DNA from: Phormidesmis priestleyi BC1401
GTDB lineage: Bacteria; Cyanobacteriota; Cyanobacteriia; Leptolyngbyales; Leptolyngbyaceae
Direction of reading: 5' to 3'
Length of the DNA stretch: 41,538 bases
NCBI RefSeq assembly: GCF_001650195.1
Contig: NZ_LXYR01000045.1
Coordinates: forward strand, 1 to 41,538
The translations under genes and the position numbers were made by a program. Position 1 is the first letter of the stretch. Every line of letters starts with the position of its first letter. This document shows, piece by piece, positions 7,189-17,300 of the stretch. The notes under the pieces are model-generated. The model made no database searches and was not told the origin of the DNA. It saw only the letters and a program-made list of their open reading frames with translations.

Positions 7189-8805
7189 CTACTTCGCAGG
7201 GTTAAGTGCCAGCACCGCTTCAAATTGACTCGTTGCTTTGTCGGTTGGAGTAGTCGTCCCACCAAACCCCTTAATCGAATTTAGAATCGCAGTGGCTTCT
7301 GGGTTCATGGCTGATTTTTGAGAAACTGACGTGACTCTGTTAATCAAAGTCATGGTTTTCTCCACATCCACGTAAAAGTAGCCAATATTTTGCTTAGGCA
7401 GAGAAGCCGTTACCGCCTTAAAACTATCACTGGTTTCTAAAGAAGGATTAGTTTGACTGGACAGCGTAGTCACAAGCTGATCACCCGTTGCAATAAATAC
7501 AGTGTTGTTGTCTAGCCAACCGTGACCCAAAAGAGCACCTTGAGGCGTTTTCCATTCAGTCACTTTTTTGCCGTTGACATTACGCTCAACGATCGCCAGA
7601 GATTGACTCTTTGCGATCGTGTCCAGCTTACTCAACGTTGCGTCGGCGGTTTTACGATCGCTCGTGCTAAACACCATTGCCCCTCCAAATCCAAGCTGCC
7701 CCAGTATGCCTTGACTGAGCGGCATCATGCCGATCGCAAACTCGCCGTTCATCCAGCTAAAGATCTCTTTATCGAGGTCAAGACCGATCATTTGGCTGCC
7801 GCCTCGCATCGTGTCAACCACTTGCTTTTCCTGTGGGCTGTCTTTGGCTTGTGCTGCCATCTGGCTCCAATAAGAGTCAAGATTAGCGCCAGACACGAGC
7901 GCAAACGTGTCAGTTGGAAACTGGGCAACTACTTTGCCAGGGGAAGTCTTATAGTCGATCGCGGTTTTTGGGTCAACCATCACCGCCCCTTTGAGGCGTA
8001 ATCCGACATCATCAATACTCACAGTGCCGACCACAGATTTGACTCGCTTTAGCTGCTCTAAAGTCGAGGTGTCCATCGGGGTGCGAGACTTGCTGCTCAT
8101 AGCTTGCACCATTCCAGCATAGTCAGGCAGATAAAAGCGGGCAACAGGGGCATCTCCGTTGTCTGTTTGAGACGATTGCGGCGTGGCTTCTAGCTTGGTC
8201 GCAAAAGAGGGGCTGCCCTGGAGAGTGTCGATCGACTGCTCGATCGCTGTTTTGTTAGACGACAGCATCAGATAAGACTCTTTTAGCACTGCCGTATAAA
8301 TGGGCTTTTTGCTTTTTTCCCCCACGAGTTGATTAATTTTGACCCCTTTATAATCCGTCTCAGTGTTCTTGACCTTTGCACCGCTCTTAAACTTGTTAGC
8401 AAAGCTCAGAGCACTCGCCTTATCTTTAATGGCGATCGCCATCACCACATCTGGCTCTTTAAGATTGGCGCTGGGCATGACTGCCACCATCAGGTTGCCC
8501 ACCCAGGGCTTCAGGTCTTTGTCTGCATCAACGCTCGTTTCGGTCAGCATTTTTTGCTGAAATTCCTGAAGGCTTTTATCGACTGCCTGGTGAGCTTCGG
8601 GGGTGCCAAACTGCTTTAGCTTTGCCCAATTTTTTTCATCTGTAGCAATAAAGGCTGCCATATAAGCCTGATTAGGAATGACTTTAGCGATTCCTAAAGG
8701 GGTTGCACTATCGCCTGTTGCCCCGTTGAAATAAAGGTATCCTGCCACGCCTCCTGCAAGAGCAGTCGCAGCCACAGCAGGCAGAATCAACTTTTTTACA
8801 GACAT
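7189..8805 (-). CDS. DUF3352 domain-containing protein, membrane-anchored
   Basis: This 538-residue protein matches the cyanobacterial DUF3352 family in its overall pattern. A short N-terminal lysine pair and a hydrophobic, alanine/glycine-rich segment at about residues 6-26 form a signal anchor. A large exported domain follows, starting with ATPLGIAKVIPNQAYMAAFI, with repeated beta-rich segments and the family-like stretch FSWMNGEFAIGMMP. The molecular function of the family is not established. The location is most likely the periplasm, tethered to the inner or thylakoid membrane. There are no cysteines in the exported part. The start ATG is preceded by a 560-bp intergenic region with a transposase remnant, so the gene is transcribed on its own. 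Confidence 0.8.
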   Translation of the reverse strand: MSVKKLILPAVAATALAGGVAGYLYFNGATGDSATPLGIAKVIPNQAYMAAFIATDEKNWAKLKQFGTPEAHQAVDKSLQEFQQKMLTETSVDADKDLKPWVGNLMVAVMPSANLKEPDVVMAIAIKDKASALSFANKFKSGAKVKNTETDYKGVKINQLVGEKSKKPIYTAVLKESYLMLSSNKTAIEQSIDTLQGSPSFATKLEATPQSSQTDNGDAPVARFYLPDYAGMVQAMSSKSRTPMDTSTLEQLKRVKSVVGTVSIDDVGLRLKGAVMVDPKTAIDYKTSPGKVVAQFPTDTFALVSGANLDSYWSQMAAQAKDSPQEKQVVDTMRGGSQMIGLDLDKEIFSWMNGEFAIGMMPLSQGILGQLGFGGAMVFSTSDRKTADATLSKLDTIAKSQSLAIVERNVNGKKVTEWKTPQGALLGHGWLDNNTVFIATGDQLVTTLSSQTNPSLETSDSFKAVTASLPKQNIGYFYVDVEKTMTLINRVTSVSQKSAMNPEATAILNSIKGFGGTTTPTDKATSQFEAVLALNPAK

Positions 8806-8960
8806 TTAAGTTCCTCAACGTTCTAACAATGATTACGACTGAATTTAACTTCACCCTGATACTTAGCAAATTCGGACAAATGGATCACGAAGGTGAACGA
8901 TCGTAGAGTTCCCTGTAAGTCTGGAGTTAGCGCAGAAGGTGTTTTGAGTCCATGAGGTGA

Positions 8961-9060
8961 TGGATGTCTCGCTTTCGGCGCTTGGTGCGAGATTACGAGC
9001 GATTACCAGAAACCTGAACGGGCTTTCACCTGATTGCATTTGTCCTGTTGATGGTCATAC
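8961..9060 (+). pseudogene. IS5-type transposase C-terminal remnant
   Basis: Reading from 8961 gives WMSRFRRLVRDYERLPET, then an in-frame TGA at 9015-9017, then TGFHLIAFVLLMV. This is the characteristic C-terminus of IS5/IS4-group DDE transposases (GWLSRFRRL..DYERLPET..G.H..AF..LM). Everything upstream of the conserved Trp is missing, with a TGA at 8958-8960, and the remnant is interrupted by a nonsense codon. It is a relic of an old insertion and cannot make an active enzyme. Confidence 0.7.
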
Positions 9061-9090
9061 CAAATCGATCAATGAATGCGACAGATGATG

Positions 9091-9131
9091 GATTTACCCG
9101 ATGCTGTAGAGACGTTTCGGTGAAACGTCTT
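9091..9131 (+). repeat. Short palindromic dispersed repeat, copy 1
   Basis: The core AGACGTTTC-GGT-GAAACGTCT (9110-9130) is a perfect 9-bp stem with a 3-nt loop, preceded by ACCCGATGCTGTAG. A second copy of the whole 41-bp unit lies inverted at 32071-32112. It belongs to the class of GTAGAGACGT palindromes common in cyanobacteria, and here it follows directly on the transposase remnant. Confidence 0.75.
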
Positions 9132-9368
9132 GCCAATTTTGCCATGACACAGGATCTGTCCCATTCAAAAATCAAATGAGTATTAGACAGTAGATGAGTA
9201 TCGGATTCAAAAGTGCAAAACATTCTCTAGCACGATCGCATACTCCAAAGGGTAGATTGAGCGGCTTTATAATCTCGTTCGATCGATAGATTCTCTAATT
9301 TGTCTTTAGAAATATATTTTTGAAGTTCGCGACGATCGTAAATTCAAACACATTATTACTCTCAAACT

Positions 9369-9785
9369 ATGCCTGACATTGTTGATACTGCGATGAGCGC
9401 GGGAACCTTTAGCACTTTAGTGACCGCTATTACAGCGGCTGGTCTTGATACTGCACTCAAGAGTCCGGGTCCATTCACGGTGTTTGCGCCCTCCGATGAC
9501 GCTTTTTCTAAGCTGCCATCAGGAACGGTTGAATCGCTGCTAGAAGATCTTCCAACGCTAAGAAAGATATTAGAATATCACGTTGTTTCTGGAAAAGTGA
9601 TGGCATCAGATGTCGTTAAGATGAACAGTGCAACGACCACTCAAGGAGAAGATGTCAAGATTGATGCTTCTAATGGCAGCGTCAAAATCAATAATGCAGT
9701 AGTCACCACGCCAGATGTTGAAGCTGACAATGGAGTGATTCATGTGATCGATTCCGTTTTATTGCCGGGGTCAATCAGTCTTTAA
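9369..9785 (+). CDS. Fasciclin (FAS1) domain protein
   Basis: This gene encodes a single complete FAS1 domain of 138 residues. The H1 box is present as [15 protein letters not shown] (about residues 37-51). The YHV motif ([10 protein letters not shown], about 74-83) is present. The C-terminal H2 box is [13 protein letters not shown] (about 121-133). No signal peptide or membrane anchor is visible, so export would need another route or the protein acts inside the cell. FAS1 domains mediate adhesion or protein-protein contacts in other systems; the role of the small cyanobacterial versions is not known. It is monocistronic, with an AT-rich upstream region. Confidence 0.92.
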   Translation: MPDIVDTAMSAGTFSTLVTAITAAGLDTALKSPGPFTVFAPSDDAFSKLPSGTVESLLEDLPTLRKILEYHVVSGKVMASDVVKMNSATTTQGEDVKIDASNGSVKINNAVVTTPDVEADNGVIHVIDSVLLPGSISL

Positions 9786-9868
9786 GCGTCATTGAGATCG
9801 CTAGCAGACTACCTATCCCATCTGCTAGCGATCGAGGGTTTCAATGCACCCAATAACCCCTGAAAATC

Positions 9869-10399
9869 TTATTCAGGAATCTTTTCTTTGACGTATGCAA
9901 CGGAGATCGGAGTAATTTTCTGCTCTATTTGAGTCATAACATCGCGGTCAAATTCTGTCCAAACTCGCGGCTGACCAAAGACACAGGGTTGCAAAATTCC
10001 CCACGTCACGCCGTCTTGACGTAGGTGAGCATGAACTAAAGCTCTGTGCCCAAAAGACTTTTGTTCAAACTCTAAGTTGACGACTGTTGAATCAGCGGTT
10101 TCGACATCTTCGACATAGACTGACGGCTTTGCGTCTAGTGCCGCTGCAAAAAGCGGATCTTCTTCGGACAAAGATTCTGGTTCTATTTTTAGCTCCTTGC
10201 TGGTGACATCGGGAACCGCTGGGTTTCGTCGCCAACAGTAAGGCGTATGTCCCACATTCGTATTAGGATTTCGCAAGTAGAGGAAGCAGCGATCGCACTG
10301 CAACACTTCACACAACACGGGCAACAAGGCGGAAAAGACAGCATCCGGGTCGCTGGTATTGATCAAAACGTTGTCTAGCGCGTCAGGTAGCTTTTGCAT
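9869..10399 (-). CDS. GAF domain protein
   Basis: This 176-residue protein has one GAF domain over most of its length. It starts with a helix (DPDAVFSALLPVLCEVLQCDRCFLYLRNP). An insertion follows, then the region KSFGHRALVHAHLRQDGVTWGILQPCVFGQPRVWTEFDRDVMTQIEQKI, typical of the sixth strand and last helix of GAF domains. No kinase, cyclase or HTH output domain is attached. Whether Cys36, Cys39 or Cys138 (approximate positions) holds a bilin is not evident; the usual C-H motif of cyanobacteriochromes is not seen. The gene follows the UPF0182 gene by 66 nt on the same strand and may share its transcript. Confidence 0.8.
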   Translation of the reverse strand: MQKLPDALDNVLINTSDPDAVFSALLPVLCEVLQCDRCFLYLRNPNTNVGHTPYCWRRNPAVPDVTSKELKIEPESLSEEDPLFAAALDAKPSVYVEDVETADSTVVNLEFEQKSFGHRALVHAHLRQDGVTWGILQPCVFGQPRVWTEFDRDVMTQIEQKITPISVAYVKEKIPE

Positions 10400-10465
10400 T
10401 GAATTTAAGAGTGGATTGTGGGATACAAATTGAGGAGTTAAAGCCCGTTAGACAAACAATAGGGT

Positions 10466-13381
10466 TTAATTGCTCAAAGCAGGCTCCTCAAACGGACGGA
10501 TAATCGCAGGGGCAGGCGTGACTTCTGGTTGAAAAATCGCTTGCAGGGCTTGTTCTAACGTTTGAGCCATCACAATTCGGTTTTCGTAGGCAACCACGAC
10601 GCGAACAAGGGTTGGTAAGCTATTTTGGGTCGCTTCTAGATAAATCGGTTCTACATACAGCAATGATTGCTCGATCGGCACAATCAGCAAATTTCCTTGA
10701 ATAGCTCTTGACCCTTGCCGATTCCACAGCGAGATTTGTTGTGAAATCACGGGATCTTGGTTGATACGTGCCTCAATTTGCTCAGTGCCATAGATCAGCC
10801 GTTCTTTGGGGAAGGTGTAGAGCAACAAGCGACCATAATTTTCACCGTCCGATCGAGCCGCTAACCAAGCAATTAAATTAGTGCGCTCTCGTGGCGTGTA
10901 GGGCAACAGCAAAATAAACTCTTCAAACGGGACGGTAGGAAGACTGGTAATCAAGTAGTACGGCTCGACCGGACGGGATTCTGCCCCATAGACTTCATTG
11001 GGAATTTGCCATTGATCTTCACGATTATAAAACACTTGAGGATCGGTCATGTGATAGGTCATTAATCGCTCAGACTGAATGTTGAAAAAGTCAGTTGGGT
11101 AACGAATATGATCACGCAGCGCGTCTGGCATCAATGCTAGAGGCTTTAATAAGGTTGGAAAAATTGCAGACCACGTTTTAATAATCGGATCGCTGGCATC
11201 GGCTACATAAAAGTTAGTAGTGCCATCATACGCATCGATTACAACTTTTACAGAATTGCGAATGTAATTGATATCGCCATTCGCTGGCTCTGAATAGGGA
11301 TAATGATTGCTAGTCGTGTAGGCATCAACGATCCAGTAAAGATAGTTTTGATTGGCTGGAAACTGACCTTTGTTATTCCTGTTTGCGTCTACCGCCACTA
11401 AATAGGGATCGCGATCGTAGCGGAGAAATGGCGCGATCGCCCGAATCCGCTGATTAATATTGCGACGAAATAAAACCTTTGTCTGTGGTTGAAATTCCCG
11501 TGTTAGAAAGACTCTCCAGTCTTTTAAGTAGAGGCTAAACAATGCCCGTCGCCACCACGAGCCGATCGAGATTCCACCTTGCCCATCATAAGAGTTATAA
11601 ACATTGTCACTGCCACTCGGATAATCTAACTCTCGCTGTCGCGTTCCGGTCATTACATAGTTATCTGTGATCTCACCGTAATAGATTCGAGGTCGCCCGA
11701 TCGGAATTCCCGATCGAATCGCCTCACTGGATGTCACGAGCGCTCCGCCATTGGTGTCGCCAATATCTTTAACAAAATATTCTGGTAAGCCACCCGCCCC
11801 AACCGTATTCACCGGACTCACCGTAAACCCATATCCGTGCGTGTAAATCAGATGACGATTGATCCAAGTTTGTGCCTGTTGAGGCACTGCATTTACATCC
11901 ATCTCCCGTGCAGCGATAAACACCTGTCGGCGTTCTGTCTCAGATTGAGCAGATGACGAGGGCTGACTAGGGGCATTCGGTCTGCGAGTTGCCACTTCAG
12001 TTGGCAGGGTGTAGCGATCGATGTTGGCATCAGAAAAGCGATAGTAGAGGCGGATTTGCTGAAGTTGACGATTGGTCGCGAGGAGGGGTCGCTGATCCCA
12101 CAGGCGGATGTTGCGAATGGTCAGGTCATTGGCTCGAATATCGGCTTCGGTGAGTTGCCCTTGAGGATTGAAGGTTTGCGAATCGATCGATTCCAGCCCA
12201 AAAGCCTGCCGAGTCAATGAGATCGTGCGTTGAATATAAGGTCGCTCTCGCACCAATTCATTCGGCTGAACGATCAAATACTGAACTGCTTCTGGCAAAG
12301 CAACTCCTACTACAGACAACCCACTAAACAGCCACAGCGCTATCACAGCCCAGCGACGATGCTTTGATCTTGGCTGCCAAAAGACAGAGTGCCAGAGTAG
12401 GTAAAGCGCGATCGCCAAAGCGCTAAGGCTCAGAACAATGTAGGCAGGTAGTTTTGCTTTAACATCGGTATAGCCCGCTCCATAGATTACCCCGTTTGTA
12501 GAATAGAGCAGTTGATAACAACTCAGCCAATTGCTAAACGCGATCGCGCCCATTAAACCTGCGCTAACTCGATATAAGTGACGCTGCTGTTGGGGTGAGA
12601 ACCCTGGAAACCGCCCCTGACTCAGACTATTGCCCGATAGCAGATAGGTCAGCAATACAGAAACGAAGCCGTAGAGAGAAAGCCCGATACTTAAAAACGC
12701 AATCAGTTCTGCAATAGGAAGCGCAAAAATATAAAAGCTAATATCACGGTTGAATAAAGGCTCTGTTGCATTAAAAGGAGTGGACTGAAAATATTGTAAA
12801 ACCGTTGCCCAATGCTGAGAGGCAATGAATCCGAATAAAATGCTCAACACGATCGCGATCGCAATGAGTAAAAACCGAGGATAAACCAGCAATGCAATCA
12901 GTGCAGCAAAAGCAACTCCTAAATACCAGGGAGCATTTAGTTGCTGAATGATTTGCCAAAGGGCGATCGTATCAAACGTTGAAGTTGATAGACGAGTCGG
13001 CTCTGCTTGCCAATAGCTGAACGCGATTTGGCTATAGTGCGCCAGCATCAAGCCAATTAATAAGCTCAGTCCCGCTGCGATCGGTAGGAGAGTCTTAAGC
13101 CTAAATGGAACGGTTGAGTGAATCGGCTTTGCGACATCTTCGATCGGCTCAGAATAGTTGTGTCGGTGAGCCAGCCTTAAGTTTGTGAGAAAGTATCCGA
13201 TCGTCAGGGCAGTTACTCCCGACCACAAAACGCCTTGAGTGGTCAGCCGCAGCAAAAACACTGATAAATAGCCTACTTCTTGAAACCAAAAAGCCTCGGC
13301 TCCTAGATGAGCAACCCCATCGAATAGAACCCACCCTCCCAGGCAGAATATTAGAAGTCGTAGGCGGTGTTTTCGCAGCAC
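10466..13381 (-). CDS. UPF0182 family integral membrane protein
   Basis: This 971-residue protein has a membrane N-terminal third and a large soluble remainder. About seven to eight hydrophobic segments lie between residues 8 and 355. The soluble part contains the family-typical stretches [64 protein letters not shown] and [13 protein letters not shown]. That arrangement is the UPF0182 family, found in cyanobacteria, actinobacteria and others, with no established function. The start codon is a GTG at 13381 giving [10 protein letters not shown]. The downstream GAF gene is 66 nt away. The length is within the usual family range of 900-1000. Confidence 0.92.
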   Translation of the reverse strand: MLRKHRLRLLIFCLGGWVLFDGVAHLGAEAFWFQEVGYLSVFLLRLTTQGVLWSGVTALTIGYFLTNLRLAHRHNYSEPIEDVAKPIHSTVPFRLKTLLPIAAGLSLLIGLMLAHYSQIAFSYWQAEPTRLSTSTFDTIALWQIIQQLNAPWYLGVAFAALIALLVYPRFLLIAIAIVLSILFGFIASQHWATVLQYFQSTPFNATEPLFNRDISFYIFALPIAELIAFLSIGLSLYGFVSVLLTYLLSGNSLSQGRFPGFSPQQQRHLYRVSAGLMGAIAFSNWLSCYQLLYSTNGVIYGAGYTDVKAKLPAYIVLSLSALAIALYLLWHSVFWQPRSKHRRWAVIALWLFSGLSVVGVALPEAVQYLIVQPNELVRERPYIQRTISLTRQAFGLESIDSQTFNPQGQLTEADIRANDLTIRNIRLWDQRPLLATNRQLQQIRLYYRFSDANIDRYTLPTEVATRRPNAPSQPSSSAQSETERRQVFIAAREMDVNAVPQQAQTWINRHLIYTHGYGFTVSPVNTVGAGGLPEYFVKDIGDTNGGALVTSSEAIRSGIPIGRPRIYYGEITDNYVMTGTRQRELDYPSGSDNVYNSYDGQGGISIGSWWRRALFSLYLKDWRVFLTREFQPQTKVLFRRNINQRIRAIAPFLRYDRDPYLVAVDANRNNKGQFPANQNYLYWIVDAYTTSNHYPYSEPANGDINYIRNSVKVVIDAYDGTTNFYVADASDPIIKTWSAIFPTLLKPLALMPDALRDHIRYPTDFFNIQSERLMTYHMTDPQVFYNREDQWQIPNEVYGAESRPVEPYYLITSLPTVPFEEFILLLPYTPRERTNLIAWLAARSDGENYGRLLLYTFPKERLIYGTEQIEARINQDPVISQQISLWNRQGSRAIQGNLLIVPIEQSLLYVEPIYLEATQNSLPTLVRVVVAYENRIVMAQTLEQALQAIFQPEVTPAPAIIRPFEEPALSN

Positions 13382-13471
13382 AAAATTTAGGGGGCAACGC
13401 GGATGGTTGAGTCAGACAGATTTAACATCTTACCAACCATACACACCAACCCCCCGCTATAGATAGAGCTT

Positions 13472-13675
13472 TAGGGCGTGTTTTAAACCTTTCTCGCTGC
13501 GATGCTGCCTCGCCCTGAACTGAAGTTCGGGCTAATTTGGGAAAGTCCGTTGAAACGGACTGAAGATCGGGCAGTGACTCGCATTTAGTCCGTTAAAACG
13601 GACTTACCACCACTAGCCCGAACTTTAGTTCAGGGCGGGACAGCAACAAAGACTAAAGGTTTAGAACACGCCCTA
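13472..13675. mobile_element. Foldback (MITE-like) element, copy 1
   Basis: The ends are a 21-bp inverted repeat, TAGGGCGTGTTTTAAACCTT on the left and its near-exact complement on the right (20 of 21 match), flanked by TA. Inside are four hairpins in mirror order: CCCTGAACT...AGTTCGGG (13512-13532), AGTCCGTTGAAACGGACT (13544-13561), AGTCCGTTAAAACGGACT (13587-13604) and CCCGAACT...AGTTCAGGG (13616-13636). No ORF is present. The ends and the TA target suggest a non-autonomous element mobilised by an IS630/Tc1-type transposase. A second copy lies at 21195-21413. Confidence 0.75.
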
Positions 13676-13711
13676 GTCTTAGTGAGGTGGATTTATTAAA
13701 GTGCAACTTCT

Positions 13712-13805
13712 TACCCTCACCCTAGCCCTCTCCCCAAGGAGAGGGAACAAGACTCTAACCCCCTTCTCCTGGGCGAGGGCTTGCCCCACTTCGTGAGGAG
13801 GGCAG
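13712..13805. repeat. CCCTCACC-type dispersed repeat, copy 1
   Basis: ACCCTCACCCTAGCCCTCTC at the left end and GCCCCACTTCGTGAGGAGGGC at the right end enclose short complementary GGGAGA/TCTCCC-like segments. The unit recurs in reverse orientation at 19457-19641 and as a partial copy at 25066-25094. No coding capacity is seen. Confidence 0.7.
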
Positions 13806-13832
13806 AAGAGGCTCACAAGTCTGACAGATTAT

Positions 13833-13961
13833 TTAATCCTCGATTCTCAAGGAAGTAGAAGCCGAGTTTCCCCAATCTGTGCGAACTGATACACTGCCCG
13901 TCTGCGATCGTGGTGAAGTCTCAAACGGGAAGGTTCCCTCGTTATTCACAGCCTGCTGAAT
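13833..13961 (-). pseudogene. Possible C-terminal gene remnant
   Basis: A 42-codon open stretch on the minus strand ends at 13833 and reads, in part, NNEGTFPFETSPRSQTG then VSVRTDWGNSASTS. It looks like the end of a real exported or surface protein by composition. It is preceded immediately by a TAG, has no start codon, and no upstream portion is visible. I do not recognise the family. It is offered as a weak candidate. Confidence 0.25.
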
Positions 13962-14383
13962 CTAGCATTCGTGCTAGCTTAAGTCTCTCCATCGTTCGAC
14001 AGAAACAGATTGATGTCGGCACGCATATTCTATAGGATCCACCGCTATTTCTATGGGTAGAACAAATTAATGTATAGAAAACTACATAACCTGATTCTGT
14101 CACGAAATATCATCCTCGATAGGAATAAATTCGTGCAAGATAGCTTGAACAAACAACCGACAGAAATCAAATGTAAGTATTATGACTTAACCCGTTGCGT
14201 TCCATTTATCAACTGGGTATTCTAGCAACGATCGCATCAAAGACTTGCGACGACTGAGCTTGATCACTGGGAATCTTCTCTCTGCCTTGCCTAGCGATTT
14301 GATAGAGAAAGGTGATTTGAAAAACTTTTGAGCCTGACTGTTGAGTTTTGACCGTTTTTCTTAGACTTCGCTAGATAAAGAAG

Positions 14384-17300
14384 ATGATTCCAGCCCCACC
14401 ATCGCCTGACGAAGCCGCTAGACTTCAAGCGCTCTTTCGATACAAGATTTTAGATACTCCAACCGAAGGAGTGTTTGATGACATCACGCATCTAGCTGCT
14501 TACGTTTGCCAAACACCGATCGCGCTAGTAAGTTTGATTGATTCTGAGCGGCAGTGGTTTAAGTCAAAAGTGGGGCTGGCAGCAACCCAAACTCCGCGTA
14601 AAGTGGCATTTTGCGCCCACGCCATTTTGCAGTCAGAGCCGCTGATCGTGCCGAATGCTTTGACGGATGAACGGTTTGTTGATAATCCTCTCGTGACAGG
14701 TGAGCCTCACATTCGGTTTTATGCAGGCGTGCCCTTAACCACCTCTGAGGGCTATAACCTGGGGACGCTCTGTGTGCTCGATCGCGTGCCTCGATCGCTG
14801 ACTCACGAGCAGATCCAAGCTCTCAAAGTGCTGGCACATCAGGTTGTCCGGCAGATTGAGTTACGTCACACGCTCAGAGATTTGCAGCTTGTTCAGACAG
14901 GGCGTAAACAGAAATGGGAGAAAAGTCGGCATTTTTTCGCCAAAGTCGCAAGCGGGTTTGTGTTAGCCTCAGCAATTTTGGCAGTCGTTGGAGTAGTGTC
15001 TTATCAGAGCCATTCTCAAGTTCTTCAAGGCAACGTCTTAGAAGCACAGTCTCAGCAGATACTTTTAGATCTCACAGAAGTTCTCTCTTTGCTAACCGAT
15101 GCAGAAACTGGACAACGAGGCTATTTGATCACAGGCAAAGAGCAGTATCTAAACTCTTATTACGCGGGGGTTCAACAGATTAGTCAAGAACTCAAGGAGT
15201 TACGATCGCAGACGTTCGCCAATTCTCAACAACAGCGTCCACTCGATGCGCTTGACGTTCTGATCAAAAGTCGGCTAGGTGAACTCAATCGAACCCTTGA
15301 GGTGCGGCGAGTGCAGGGGTTTGATGCAGCCGCCCAGATGGTTGACACTGACGATGGCAATGAAGTCATGGTGAAGATTCGCGCTGTGATTGGCGAAATG
15401 CAGACTCAAGAGAAGGCTGCGCTAAAAGAGCGATCGACGACCCTGATCATGAGTGCTCACAGAGCCACTCTGACTTCTTTTTTAGGCATTAGCTTAGATT
15501 TTGTTATTCTGACTTGGGTTTATGCTGCCATTCATCGCGAGATTCTCAATCGCAAGCGATTAGAAGAAACTCTAGAGCAAGAGCGTGACTTTATTGCAGC
15601 AACCTTAGATACGATCGCAGCCTTGGTCGTTGTTCTCGATGCTCAAGGAAGAATCATTCGCTTTAATCTCACCTGCGAGCAAGTCACAGGCTACTCGTTT
15701 GAGGAAGTTAGAAACAAATGCTTTTGGGATGTATTTTTAATCGATGAAGAAGTTGAACCTGTCAAAGCGGTCTTCGTCAGTTTGCAAACTGGACATTTTC
15801 CAAGTAGCTACGAAAATTATTGGCTTACGAGAGGGGGCGATCGGCGGCTAATTGCCTGGTCTAACACAGCGCTCACTGACTCAGAAGGCACTGTTGAATA
15901 TGTGATTTGCAGTGGCATTGATATCACAGAGCGGCGGCAAGCTGAGACAGATCTAAAAGGCTCAGAGGCAGAGCTGCGTGCACTCTTTGCTGCCATGACC
16001 GATGTGGTTTTGGTCAGAGATGCAGACGGGCGGTGCATCAAGATTGCTCCGACCAATCCCGTTAATCTCTACAAACCTTCTGACGAAATGAGAGGCAAAA
16101 CGCTGCATGATATGCTGCCATTCGCGAAGGCTGACCTCATCTTGAGCCACATTCAAACGGCTTTAACCACTCAGCAAACCCTGAATTGTGACTATAGTTT
16201 GGCGATCGAGGAGCAAGAAGTCTATTTCTCGACGAGCATTTCTCCCTTATCTCAAGATTCAGTGGTTTTGGTCGCACGAGACATCACCCAACTCAAGCGG
16301 GCTGAACAGCGTCGAGGCATCCAATATGAGATTGCTTGTGTCTTAGCAGAATCTTCGACGCTCAGTGAGGCAATCACTAGAGTTCTCCAGGCGCTGGGTC
16401 GCGCTTTGTGCTGGGAGTTGGGCGAGTTTTGGGTCATTGATGCTCAAGCAAATCTGCTGCGACTCGCAGAAGTCTGGGTCACACCTTTGGCTCCTTCAAC
16501 CGACTTTGAGGCGATGTCTCAGCAGCTCACCTTTGCTCAAGGTGTAGGGTTGCCGGGGCAAGTGTGGCAAACCAGCAAGCCTGTTTGGATAGCCGACTTC
16601 GTGCAGGATACAAACTTTTTACGATCGCCCTCCGCCCTTAGAGCAGGGTTTAATCAAGCGATCGGGTTTCCTGTTTTAGGCAATGATCAGACGTTAGGGA
16701 TCATCACATTTTTTAGTCACAAGATTCGTCAATCTGATCAAGATTTGCTAGAGATGGTGACTGATCTCGGTCGGCAAATCGGTCAATTTGTTGAGAAAAA
16801 ACAAGCAGAAGAAGAAGTGCGGCAGCAAAATCGGCGATCGCAACTGCTCTCTGACGTGACTTTGCGAATTCGACAATCTCTCAATCTTCAAGAGATTCTC
16901 AGCACAACTGTAGAAGAAGTCCGTCAGTTTCTCAAGGCAGATCGGGTGGTGCTTTATCAGTTTGACCCAGATTGGAACGGCACCGTCGTGGTTGAATCGG
17001 TTGGAGTAGGTTGGACATCTGCGTTGAATGCAAAAATCGAAGACAACTGCTTCCAGCATGGGTATAGACAGAGATATGAGAACGGGGAGACCTCGACGAT
17101 CGACAACGTTGTGCAAGCAGACCTTACACTGTGTCATCAAGAAATGCTGGCAGGGTTTGAGGTGCAGGCAAACCTGTTAGTGCCCATTCTAGGTGTCAAC
17201 GGGCTTTGGGGTTTGTTGGTGGCTCATCAATGTTCTGCCCCTCGTCACTGGCGATCGTTTGAGGTTGATTTTCTGGTTCAACTTGCCAATCAGGTTGGCA

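Larger units (their letters stand above)
8806..9368. other. Intergenic region with transposase remnant and palindromic repeat
   Basis: This 563-bp stretch lies between the divergent DUF3352 and fasciclin genes. It contains an IS5-type transposase remnant (about 8961-9060), a short palindromic repeat (9091-9131), and near the fasciclin start an AT-rich segment that should hold its promoter. No intact gene is seen. Confidence 0.6.
13382..14383. other. Repeat-rich 1-kb intergenic region
   Basis: This region lies between the divergent UPF0182 and hybrid kinase genes. It holds a foldback element (13472-13675), a CCCTCACC-type repeat (13712-13805) and a possible 3' gene remnant (13833-13961, minus strand). 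From about 14040 to 14383 it is AT-rich and without recognisable genes; the promoter of the hybrid kinase should be there. Confidence 0.6.

Noticed and set aside
9026-9223. 65-codon minus-strand ORF
   Set aside because: It runs antisense through a transposase remnant and a palindrome, with no protein-like motif.
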